Assembly: GCF_020497125.1 (NCBI RefSeq)
Contig: NC_059089.1
Coordinates: 28,414,282 to 28,478,281, forward strand
Source of the DNA: Mauremys mutica
Lineage: Eukaryota; Chordata; Testudines; Geoemydidae
Direction: 5' to 3'
Length of the DNA: 64,000 nt
Below, piece after piece: positions 1 to 10,339 of this stretch (its first letter is position 1; the number at the start of each line of letters is the position of its first letter). The translations under genes were made by a program, and so were the position numbers. The notes under the pieces were generated by a model. It was not told the DNA's origin. It did not search any database and saw only the letters and a program-made list of their open reading frames with translations.

Positions 1-17
1 CAGAACACAGAGATTTA

Positions 18-123
18 GGGCCTGATTCTGATCTTGCTTGAACTGGTTTTAGAGCAGTGTGACTCCCTTGACTGCCAGGGAAGTATTCCTGATTTACACC
101 TGCATAGGATCAGAATCAGGCTC
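18..123. repeat. Short palindromic interspersed repeat
   Basis: The ends are near-perfect inverted repeats: GGGCCTGATTCTGATCT at 18 and the complement of GAGCCTGATTCTGATCCT at 106-123. The body of about 105 bases resembles a module seen repeatedly in this window (see the finding on dispersed modules). It is probably an old non-autonomous DNA transposon or SINE fragment. The family is not identified. Confidence 0.5.
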
Positions 124-421
124 TTCCCATATTAAACTTGGTCCTATGTAGCAAGTTTCCTGCCAGTATTCACCTCATCCTATTGCTTCCCTGTATGTAT
201 TATACAATGTAATGTTGTTGCTGATGGATTTGTTGGCACCTTTCATGCTTTCATGCAAGGGACATAAGGACTCTCTTCTTATTGCCTTTTAAATACATTA
301 GGAGCAAGAGAAAGACAAAGGGAAGTGTAGGTACGGAGTGGGGAAACAGAGCTAGTAACTGGTGACATCAAGAAGACTGAGGTGTTTCATGTCTATTTTG
401 CTTAAGTCTTCACTGAAAAGG

Positions 422-609
422 CAGCCAAGAGTCCTGTGGCCCCTTATAGACTAACAGACGTATTGGAGCAGGAGCTTCCGTGGGTGAATACCCACTTCAT
501 CAGATGCAACACGAAAGCTCATGCTCCAATACGTCTGTTAGTCTATAAGGTGCCACAGGACTCTTTGCTGCTTTTACAGATCCAGACTAACATGGCTACC
601 CCTCTGATG
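422..609 (+). mobile_element. Snap-back SINE/LINE-tail unit, copy 1
   Basis: The unit is flanked by a perfect 14-base target-site duplication CTTCACTGAAAAGG (408-421 and 610-623), which shows target-primed retroposition. The left half, starting GAGTCCTGTGGC, is the inverted complement of the right half: GACTAACAGACGTATTGG near 450 against CCAATACGTCTGTTAGTC near 526. The right part continues into CTGCTTTTACAGATCCAGAC and ends CCCCTCTGATG. Two more copies with the same arrangement occur at 45302 and 59265. It is inserted in the CR1 at 280-2440. The repeat family is familiar from turtle genomes, but I do not name it. Confidence 0.85.
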
Positions 610-1076
610 CTTCACTGAAAAGGTTAATGGTGACCAGAAACTCCACACAATTAATATTAACAACAAGGGGGAAGCTATCTCGGAACTGTTAGCAGTTACC
701 TTTGAGAACTCCTGGAGGATGGGTGAGGTCCCAGAGGACTGGAGAGGAGCTAACATAGAACCTGTCTTTAAGAAGGGAAACAAAGAGAACCCAGGGAATT
801 ATAGACCATTCAGCCTGACTTCGGTACCTGGAAAGCCACGGAACAAATTATTAAACAATCAGTTTGTAAGCACTTGGGGGTTAATAGGAATAGTCAGCCT
901 GGATTTGTCATGAATAAATCATGCCAAACCAACCGAATGTCCTTCTTTGCCAGGGTTACTGGCTTAGTGCATGGGACAGAAGCAGTAGATGTGACATATC
1001 TTGATTGTTACCAAGGCTTGACAAAGTCCAACATGAAATAAGCTAGGGAAGTGTGGGCTAGATGCATGGGTGCACA

Positions 1077-1428
1077 CAGTGCCGGCTCTACAGGTTTTGC
1101 CGCCCCAAGCAGCATGCGGAATTGCCACCGCAGGCAGCGGGGACAGTCCGTGTGCCCTTAGGGCGGCAGGTGCGTTTCCGCGGGGGCGGCAATTCGGCGG
1201 CAGCTTCTATGTTTAGCTGAAGCTTCCCCTGACAGCTAAACATGGAAGCTGCTTCCAAATTGCCACCACCGCTGAAACGCGCCTGCCGCCCTAAGGGCAC
1301 ACGGACTGTCCCCGCCACCTGCGGTGGCAATTCGGCGCGCTGCTTGGGGGCAAAACAGGGACTGCCGCCTCTTGCATATTGCCGCCCCAAGCACCAGCTT
1401 AGAATGCTGGTGCCTGGAGCCGGCCCTG
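1077..1428. mobile_element. GC-rich palindromic hAT non-autonomous element, copy A
   Basis: The element has terminal inverted repeats CAGTGCCGGCTC / GAGCCGGCCCTG and a perfect 8-base target-site duplication GGTGCACA (1069-1076 and 1429-1436), the hallmark of hAT transposition. The interior is almost a complete palindrome. The left arm GGGGACAGTCCGTGTGCCC and right arm GGGCACACGGACTGTCCCC mirror each other around a centre near 1230. It is non-coding; open frames on both strands merely reflect GC content. It is nested in the CR1 at 280-2440, so it is younger than that element. Confidence 0.9.
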
Positions 1429-3604
1429 GGTGCACAACCAGTTGATAGACCATACTCAGAGAATAGCAATCAGTGGTTCATTGTCAAACTGGGAGGGGTT
1501 ATATAGTGGGGTCCCGCAGGGGTCAGTCCCGGTTCCGGTACTATTCAATATTTTCATTAATGACTTGGATAGTGGAGAGTATGGTTATAAAATGTGCATC
1601 TGACACCAAGCTGGAAGGGGATGCAAGCACTTTGGAGGACAGTATTCAAATTCCAAACAACCCTGACAAATTAGATAATTGGTCTGAAAGCAACCAGATG
1701 AAATTCAATAAAGACAAGTGCAAAGTACTTCTCTTAGGAAGGAAACGTCAAATGCATAACTAGAAAATGAGGAATAACTGGCTAGATGATAGTACTGCTG
1801 AAAAGGACCTGGGAGTGATAATGGACCAGAAATTGAATACGAGTCAACAATGTGATGCAGTTGTGAAAAACGCTGATATCATTTTGGGGTTATTAACAGA
1901 AGTATCATATGTAAGACATGGGAGGTAATTGTCCCGCTCTGCTCAGCACCAGTGAGGCCTCGGCTGGAGTCCTGGGTCCCGTTTGGGTTCCATGCTTTAG
2001 GAGAGATGTGGATAAATAGGAAAGAGTCCAGGGGAGAGTGACCAAAATGATGAAAGCTTAGAACACCTGATCTATGAATAGAGGTTAAAATAACTGGACA
2101 TGTTTAGTCTTCAGAAAAGAAGACTTGGGGGTGGAGGGGACCTGTTTACAGCCTCCAGATCTGTTAAGGGCTGTTATAAAGAGGACTGTGATCAATTGTT
2201 CTCCATGTCCACTGAAGGTAGGACAAGAAGTAATCAGCGCAATCTGCAGGAAGGGAGAGTTAGGTTGGATATTAGGGAAGAGCTTTATAAGAGTAGTGGA
2301 GCTCTGGAACAGGCTTCCAAGGGAAGTTTCTGAGGACAGATGGGGAAGGCTTGTTTGGTCCTGCCTCAGCACAGGGGGCTGAGCTGGACTTGATGACTTT
2401 TCGAGGTCCCTTCTAGCTCATCATCTCTATGTTTTTATGATTATTCTCTTTGACTCTCAGACTTTTTTTGACAATTCTCATTGAGTTTTTGTTCCGAAAG
2501 GCCCCCTGTGACTCTGTACATACTGTACTTATTCACATAGGGCTCTGCACTTCTCTTAGATAGCCCACAAAGCTCCTGGTGATGTGAATGACAGCTGCAC
2601 ATGTGCCTCAAGGAGTGTATATGCCCTCTCAGCATTTCTCCCAATCCCTGCCTTGGGTCGATGCTGGTCTCTTCTCTGCTATTTCACTGGCAACTAAATT
2701 TGAAAAAATCTTTCCTCACTGCTTCATCCATTTCCCCCCAGAATTTGCAAATAGAAATGCATGGAAAAGTGTCTTAAAACAGGCTGAAGTTTTAGGTGTT
2801 CAATTGGCCTTTCTTCCTATTTGGAGGTCTGGCCCACAAGCCGAGGAATGGCAAGAGATGTGCTCCTAGCACAGCGACACCACACTGCTTTCTCGTTGAC
2901 AGTTTCCTCTAAATGAAATCAGAAGTTTTAATCCATTCTCGTGAATTCAATCTTGGGTGAAACTGTCATTGCTGCCACCAGCAAATACAGATTTTCATAG
3001 TGGAAAAGCACTGTTTCCATGTCAAATAAATCACACATTTCCTCACGTCGAGCCCCCAGAGAAGTCTGCCTGTTACTGGCAAAGCATCATGTAGGCCAAG
3101 GTGTTTGTGTTGGTGGCCATGAGAGCAAAGGGTGAGAAGCACAGTAGTGCTGCAGCAGAGGGATCCCTGCAACTCAATCTGCAGCTGCACCCTACCTCAA
3201 GCAAAGTAAACTCTCCAGCATCATGAAATCTTCAGGCTGACTAGTCATCAAGCAAATAACCTGCAAGGCACTAATCGATGTTTGCTTGACTAATCCTGCC
3301 TCACCTCCACACAGGATGTCTCACACCACCCCAGGGCCCTAGTGACAGCCACTCCCCTTAGACTCAGAGGACACGAGGAACCAGTGAATGTGAAGCAAAT
3401 GTGTGAATGTTGGGGCTCCGAGTGAAAGAGACTGACTAGAAATGAACACAGAGCTCGCTCAAAGCCCACCCTGACCAGTCTGTCTCCTTAGTGCTGTCGA
3501 GTCGCCTGTCTCCACAGGTTTCATTTTCTCCTGCTGCAGAGCTCTAGTAAAGCCCATTCGTATCTAGAACATGGTTTTAGTATTTCTTAGTATTTGTTTT
3601 CAAT

Positions 3605-3670
3605 AGCTCCAACAATGTGCTAGGTGCTTTCCAGTCACCAAACAACCCCACCCCCAGAGAGCTTGTGCTG
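3605..3670 (+). repeat. Ancient SINE-tail fragment
   Basis: The sequence CAATGTGCTAGGTGCTTTCC, followed within about 40 bases by CCCAGAGAGCTTG, matches the 'GTGCTAGGCGCTGTAC ... CCCCAAAGAGCTTAC' tail seen in many amniote interspersed repeats. A second copy lies at 38398-38485. It is short and diverged, so the family is left open. Confidence 0.45.
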
Positions 3671-4484
3671 TGTATCACATTTACACCAAACTGGAAATCC
3701 ATGTGTCGCTTTTTTGTTTTTCTCTCATTGTTCATCCATTATAATCAGCTCCATTGTAAGACAGTGGAGGGGGTGAGCTTTCAACAAAAATACCCATTTG
3801 TACTATTCTTTACCAAAAAGAAACCATCTTACTCTTACTTTGCCAATGCAAAACACACCCTGCTGCAGAGGAGATATTAAACAAAAGCACTGGCTTGAAA
3901 AGAAAAGTGGAAGCTGCCAGTGGTGATCGGATGACAGATATTTTTGTTAGGAAATAATACCTTTCTCCGATTTCCTGAGGGTTGAATACAAAGCATAAAA
4001 CAAGAGATGGTGATGAAATCCGAAAGAATTACCTGTGTGTGTTCTGCTGGAACAGAATAAACAAGTGCCTATCTGCAGTCCAGGTACACAGGCACTATTT
4101 GGACAGCTGTATTGTCCATTGAAAGGTGCTGCTTGATAGTAGTTTGAGGATAGTAATTCTGGCTTGCTATGAGGTTCACATAAAATTGTATGTCTCTATA
4201 GAGATACCTGCATTAATAAACCCCACACGGCCTGGAGTTTAGATTTCAGGATGCATAACCAACCATTAATATAAAACACACTCCAGTGAGAATTCCCTGA
4301 AAAAGCTGCACTTGCCAGTGCAATAATAGCAAAAGGTCACCTTGGATCAAATTTGCAAAAGGTCAGACGCTGGTGGAGATATCAGCCTATGCACACAAGC
4401 AATCACAGAGCAAAAAGTTGGTAGATTTGTTGTGCTCACATCTACCGCAATACCTGAACCAACTGGGGATATACTTTAAAAGTT

Positions 4485-4576
4485 TCTTCCATTCTGACAG
4501 ATTATGTGATGTGAGAGGGTTTATCCATACAACAGGAAATGTCTCTGGGAGTAGTAAAAACTGTCAGAATGGAAGA
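4485..4576. repeat. Perfect 16-base inverted repeat with 60-base loop
   Basis: TCTTCCATTCTGACAG at 4485-4500 is exactly complementary to CTGTCAGAATGGAAGA at 4561-4576. Weaker complementarity extends outward (CTTTAAAAGT against ATTTTAAATG). It may be the core of an old MITE whose ends have decayed. Confidence 0.5.
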
Positions 4577-5555
4577 TACATTTTAAATGCACCCATTGAA
4601 CTGGGCAGGCTTTGTATTTGATGTTCTCCGGCTGCATTACTAAGAATGCACCATTGAAAATCACTACAGTATTGCTAGCACAGTCTTCTGGCATAGGCTT
4701 GTATGTTTCATGTGCCACAGCACTATATATGTCATGGGAAATGGAGCCTTTCAGCTCCAACGCGCTAGTTTGAATTCAGTAGGAGTGGAAAATTGTCTGA
4801 TTGCTGTTAAGCAGGCTGCATTAAATGGATTGGAGGTCTCAGTTTACTAATAGTGGTTCATTTTACAGTCCTAAAATACATTGTCAAATTACCTCTCTGA
4901 AACATTCAGCACCCTACATATTGCTGGGCTTTTCTCTCCGCCCCCTGAGCCCCAACACAGGCTGACAAACTTCAAGCACAAAGAAAAAGCAGAGTCCTAA
5001 GTAAACATTGTTTCACCGGCTATTCTCAACAGCCATTGTGAAAACGTCGCCGTTTATTCTCAGAAGTGAAGCTTTCTGACTTCAAGAAAAAATGCTTCTA
5101 GAGATGTTTGCCAATCACTGAAAGAGGCTGAGCGTGGATCATCATTTAGGGATATGAGGCATATAGAGCTCAGTCCTAGGGCCATCAGTGGAAGAACCTG
5201 CACAGAGTGAAGCCAGCATATGACCGATGGCCCTGTATAAAAAACTCCTGCTATTAGAATAGTTTTCAACTGGTCAGATTCTGCTCTGACTTACACTCGC
5301 AGCAGTGTAAATTGAGAGTAACTCCAGTGCCGTTAGTACAGTTACTACAGATTTACATCGGTACAGGATTCCATATTTGTTATTTATCTGTGTTCTGGCA
5401 CTGCCCAGAGGCCCCAGTAAAGCCCCACTGAGCTGGTCACTGTGCTGGTTGTACCCCCTAGAGAGTTTACTGAGAGCTGAGAATGCAGATGATGCATTCT
5501 CTGGGAAAAGACACACGAATTGTCATTTTTAAAAATAGTTTATCTTGGAAAATAA

Positions 5556-5640
5556 AAGCTCAGGGCCAGATTCTCCCCTGGGATGCCTGTGAGAGGCCCC
5601 AGGCACTCGTTCATGTGCAGAATCTGGCCCAACTCTGATC
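5556..5640. repeat. Short palindromic repeat module
   Basis: GGGCCAGATTCTCCC at the left and the complementary AGAATCTGGCCC near 5631 form terminal inverted repeats around about 60 bases. It is similar in style to 18-123 and 5270-5375 and is probably an old non-autonomous DNA element. Confidence 0.45.
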
Positions 5641-6979
5641 CCATTCCCTAACATGTCCAGTGTAGCCTTACAATATAAAGATAAAATGTAAAAGAGACAC
5701 TGACAGGGATTACAACTACTGCTTAAACCAGGGCAGACTTTTACCTTGTGCATGGGAGCATTTGCTACAGTGTATTGTCAGACTCCACCAGCTGCAGTGA
5801 CCAGCTCTTCTGACAATGTCCTTTTTCCTTTTTCTGGACGCATATGGCACCCCTGAAAGTGAGAGATTAACAGCCCCAGCCAGAGCCAAGCAGACTGCTG
5901 CAGACGGTTCACTCTCCTACCCAGGTTTTAGACACGGAAGATAAAACGTGGGACTCAGAAGGTGGAATCCAAATATTTAACACAAGCCATTCTGCGCTCT
6001 GCCCCTTTTTAGGCTGTCAGCAATATCCAGTAAATTTTCCCAAAGAATCACTGATGTCCACAGCATGGATTCAGTGTTACTCTTTCCTAACCCTCTTGTT
6101 GTGCTCAAGATTTACCTTTGCCTTTGGGATAGCCTGATGTTGCTAAGCAAGAAGAATAGTTGTCTTTCTGGCATGTTTGGGATACTCGTGCTTGCATTCA
6201 GGCTGCTAGGCAGACACTTCAAATAAGTGTCAGAGGCTGAAATGCCGACCAGAACTGCTAACTCTGGCATTTAGTTAATTTTTTTGTACAAAATGCAGTC
6301 GGGGTTCCAAGGAGCAGTCACCAAACATTAAGTTCTGGGGGTTAGTAGAATGAAAGAGGAATTCTTTGTTTGAGCAGCCGTTTCTCTAAGCATCTCAGAG
6401 AGCTATAATAGAGCCAGAGGCTTATAATGGAGGCCCAGGGGAAAGCATCATAGAGTTGAAATGAACCCCCTTCACTACAGGTGTCAGGCTCAAGGAAAAG
6501 AGCTGGAGCCATAGTTCTAAGACATTGGTCCAGTTTCTAAGCCCCAGGCACTAATACAGTTTCAGTAGCCAACCTCTTTGGCAGCCAGTTGATTCCAAGT
6601 AAATATAACATTGAGTCCTCACATTCTAGCAAGTGGGATCTTATTTTCACTGGGATTCTTTTCCAGGCTGAATTCTGTCTGGGCCAATGGTGAGCAAACT
6701 CTGCAAATAATTGTAAACGCAACTGTTGTCATCGAACGTGCATCTTCAAGGCCTTGATGCTTTAGGCGCATGACTCACTTTAAACATATCAGGGATCCTG
6801 TTGGTTTTCATGGGAATAATTCATATGCTCAGCATTAAGCACATGTTAACATCTGCAAGCTGGGCGCCCAGATAAATCATAGAATCATACCCTGTGCAGA
6901 ATGATTGGAGATACAGAGGGCTTGCTGCTTGTATTCCCATTGACACAGGTCAGTTAGGCCTTATCAAGTTTAAAAGTAT

Positions 6980-7560
6980 TTTAGCCACTATATTGATGTA
7001 TTCAGGCTATGAGTCGTCTAATTACAATGTAGGGTTCCTTTAAAGGGTTAATGTGGGATCTTTTTAATTGTCAAAAGAGTTTCAGGCTATTAGTGTTGGC
7101 ATATTCTTCAATAATCTGTTTTATTTTTACCTGCTGGGAGCTTAATTAAAAAACAAAGAGGCTCAATTTAAAGCCCATTACTATGCTAATTTTGTAAGAA
7201 CTGGGCGGTGATTAAGAAGCTTTAAAAAGAGGAGTTTAGTTTGCTCTAGGGAATGGGTTGGAGGCAGGTTTTATTTCGTTTCATTAGCTAGCTACAATTA
7301 TTTATAAACTAAATGGAAATGATATTAAAGAGTAATGAAAAAAACAGCATCCATGTATTATTGAGCAGCAGAACTTTTTTTAATTTAGCATTGAAATGTG
7401 CAGGGCCTTTATTATTGCCACTCGCAGTTAACGCAGCTAAATGCAGTTGTTAAATATAAGACTCCCTTTAAATATGCCCATAAATACAGAGCTTCTCCTA
7501 TAGATCATTGGAATAAGTTTATAAAGACATCAGTGTGACAATAAAGATGAACCACTGGCT
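6980..7560. promoter_or_regulatory. Candidate conserved non-coding block in LMX1B intron 2
   Basis: AT-rich, apparently unique sequence with several homeodomain-type cores (GCTTAATTAAAAAAC, TAATTTTG, TTAATTTAGC) and no sign of a transposon. Developmental transcription-factor introns commonly hold enhancers of this character. The call rests on texture only; no alignment was possible. Confidence 0.25.
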
Positions 7561-8723
7561 CTTTTTTACAAAGATTTTATGAGGTTTTATGCAGGAAAAT
7601 GCCTTGACACAGAATAAATTACAAGAAAGTATTGTATACTGTATGCATTTCTGTGTATGTTATACACACACATACACACCCACCAATTTTCTATTATATT
7701 TTGTGTCTCATGCAAACCATAACCCAAAATACCATACATAAATAAATGCTGTAAGACAATATCTGTTCTAACACACACAGAAAGCAGATGTAGAAGAACG
7801 TACATTCCAAGGCAAACAACAGAAAGAGAAAGACTAAGAGGCACAGGAAAGGGATACAAATATCTTTGAAGATGAGATTTGTTAAAGTGTTGGGTAAGGG
7901 TGAGATGGAGAGATACCAGTGACATTGTATTCTAGCCCCGCCCAGCCCCACTCACCAATCTCCTCCCCTTAGCGTCAGCCCTTTTCTGCTTTTACCCTCT
8001 TCCTCCCCACCTTCCCTCCCACCCCGTTCTTGTTCGTGGCTTCTTGCACCTCCTGTCCTTTCGAGGAGACTGTTAGCTTGAAATCCACGAGTGAAACACT
8101 GAACAGGGATTGGATGTGCAGATTTCGATTCAGCGCTGGCTCAGAGGGACGGCTGCAGGGTTGGCCCCTGCTTCTCACCACTGACTGCTGTGTCTCATTG
8201 CTTAAATTGTGTGCCTGAAATCCCAGCTCAGTCCTGGGGAGTCAGTGGGAGAGCTTTGCATGCGTAAAGGCTAAATCAGGACTCGGGATTGGGTTTAGTG
8301 TTCAGTTCCATATGAGATACATTGTGATTACACAGTTATTAATGCTCTAGTGACTGCTAAGCAATGTGTAACAACACTCTAAACATGATGCTTTGCAGAA
8401 TCTATTTGATGCTTGGCCCTTTAAAACTAAGAAGCTGTTTAAAAGCTTTGGGACTCGAAAATCAGCACAAAGAGAGGGGGAAAGATTTCTTTCACTATTA
8501 CCTCAGTGTCAGGTGTTGCTTGTCAGCCTGCTGGGGCTGGGGTTAATCATTGCTGGGCCAGGGCACGGGCCTCAATCAGGAAGTTACAATACAGAAGCCC
8601 TGCAAGGTCCATTGCCCTTATCACCCAGGTGCCTGTGCTGGATTGTACCCTGCAGCCTGTTCCCAAGGACAGTGGCCAACATATTGGCTGTCCCACCTGA
8701 AGGGCTTCCATCTCGTCCCTTTG

Positions 8724-8834
8724 CAGTGGTGCTGGAACAGGTTTTATAGTGGGGGGGCTGACGGTGGAAATCGCATACTTGGGTTGTTACTGCTACTTCG
8801 AGCCGGGGGTGCAGGAGCACCCCCAGCACCTCTG
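8724..8834. mobile_element. Short hAT-like MITE
   Basis: The ends CAGTGGTGCTGGAAC and the complement of CAGAGGTGCTGGGGGTGC (right end GCACCCCCAGCACCTCTG) form hAT-type terminal inverted repeats. Flanking octamers TCCCTTTG and CCCCTTGA match at 5 of 8 positions, consistent with an old duplication. Length is 111 bases. It is non-coding. Confidence 0.65.
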
Positions 8835-9144
8835 CCCCTTGAGACTCCTGCTTCAGCTAAAGAGCAGTTCTTGTTGCAATGTTACCGTTTCCATAATCTG
8901 GTAAGGTCAGTCATTATATCTGTCATAATCACCATGACAGGGCCGTGGCCTGTAGTACCCTCCTCCATGACCTGCTACACATGGACTGATGGAGCTCCAT
9001 GAGGTATGTCTGTGCAAGGCTAACTGGCCAGTGAGCAGATGTTTACATTTACGACCCTATCATTACGCACTAGTGCCGCAGCTGGGGGCGGGCTGGGAAT
9101 TCTGCGGTGAAGACTCTGGCAAAGTGAGAACTGAACCAGATCAC

Positions 9145-9430
9145 CAGAGTCCCTGTGTGACCTTTGGCAAGTCACTTATAGACTAAGTCAAAACTCACTG
9201 GAGTCAATTAGAGGCTTCCCCTTGATTTCAGTGGGTTTTGGATCAAGCCATTAGTGTCTCCAGGCCTCAGTTCCCCAGCTGTCAAACAGAGATCCTAGTA
9301 TTCCTTCCTCCCACCCTGTCTCTGCCTCATCTCTTTGACTGCAAGCCTCCTGAGGCAGGGCTGCCTCTCACTGGCTGTGTGTCTCACCCTATGGGGTCTT
9401 GATCATCACAGTGCTTCATGGGGAAAAGAC
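9145..9430 (+). mobile_element. MIR/CORE-SINE-like remnant
   Basis: GTGTGACCTTTGGCAAGTCAC followed, after an interruption, by CCTCAGTTCCCCAGCTGTCA is the characteristic MIR-type SINE sequence. It continues into a tail CTGCAAGCCTCCTGAGGCAG and CTCTCACTGGCTGTGTGT. The interruption at 9183-9245 resembles the 'TTGATTTCAGTGGG' module found elsewhere in the window. This is an old, diverged copy. Confidence 0.65.
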
Positions 9431-10193
9431 ACTTTTTTCACACTCAGGTCACTTAAACATGTGGCAGCCAAATTTACCAGCCTTCCCCCCCGCATCACTT
9501 TGGGTTGGGAACAGGCATGTGAGAAATGTCAGAGCATGTCCTGCCCCAATAACTGCAAATGCCTCCTCTCTGGTTGCCCCAACACTCGCGTCACCCCCTC
9601 CAACCATTCAGAATGTCCCCATCCCTCTGACCACATCTCCCTCCCCCATGTCTGCATCCTTCGACCATCTCTCCCCTCTCCACCACACTGAATTCAAACT
9701 ACATGCGAGAGTTGTGTGTAATCCTAACAGCTGATACTGATTGGCCCACATCTCTTAGACCTCTGTCCTGCCCTTCCTGCTTCATCAGTGCTGGTAGCTT
9801 CAGCACACACAGGGCCCATTCCTCGCATGATCAACGGCTGTATTTTCTTCCACCTCGCCTGCTGCAGAGACCCTGCCCTCTCCTCCGGCCCAGGCTTCTG
9901 AGATACCTTCAAGGAATTTGCTGACTAATCTAGTCTAGCACTTATTTCTCCTCTGAGCGAACCCCTCCTTTTTGTGGAGGGAGGTGGTTGAATGCTAGGA
10001 GAGAGGGTGTAGGATGCTGGAATCAGTGCTGGAAACTGATGTGAGCAGAGACAATGGGGCTGAATGATGAAAGGATGGGGGGAGAAGTGTATTCATCATG
10101 TTTAACCTTAGAAAGCCATGTAACTTGCAAGCTGCATGCTTAGCACCTGACCGCTTTTCCTTTCAACCCCCTTCTGTCTTCTGCAGGGCCAGC

Positions 10194-10339
10194 TCTAGGC
10201 ACCAGAAAACCAAACACGTGCTCGGGGCGGCATTCTGGAGATGGTTTTTTGGGGTTTTTTTTGCTTCGACAGTTGCGCTCTCAGTGTTTGTTTGCTTTTT
10301 TTTTTGCTTGAGGCGGCAAAAAACCTAGAGCCGGCCCCG
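10194..10339. mobile_element. Short hAT non-autonomous element, copy B
   Basis: The element starts CAGGGCCAGCTCTAGGCACC and ends CTAGAGCCGGCCCCG, inverted-repeat ends of the same type as the other GGGCCGGC hATs here. Flanking octamers GTCTTCTG and ATCTTCCG match at 6 of 8. The 146-base interior is T-rich. It is internally deleted compared with the 250-390 base relatives. Confidence 0.75.

Larger units (their letters stand above)
280..2440 (+). mobile_element. CR1-type LINE remnant (+ strand) with two nested insertions
   Basis: Decayed reverse-transcriptase ORF of a CR1 LINE. RT N-terminal residues are visible at 719-850 (EVPEDWRGANIEPVFKKGNK, then [13 protein letters not shown]). The catalytic FADD region near 1580-1610 is degraded to CASDTKLEG. 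The C-terminal RRLGGGGDL and REELYKSSGALEQ-like segments are at 2105-2330. The 3' end near 2440 has the CR1-like CTATGTTTTTATGATTATT. Frameshifts and stops show it is dead. Two younger elements sit inside it: a snap-back SINE-like unit at 422-609 and a palindromic hAT at 1077-1428, both with intact target-site duplications made of CR1 sequence. The 5' boundary is approximate. Confidence 0.85.
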
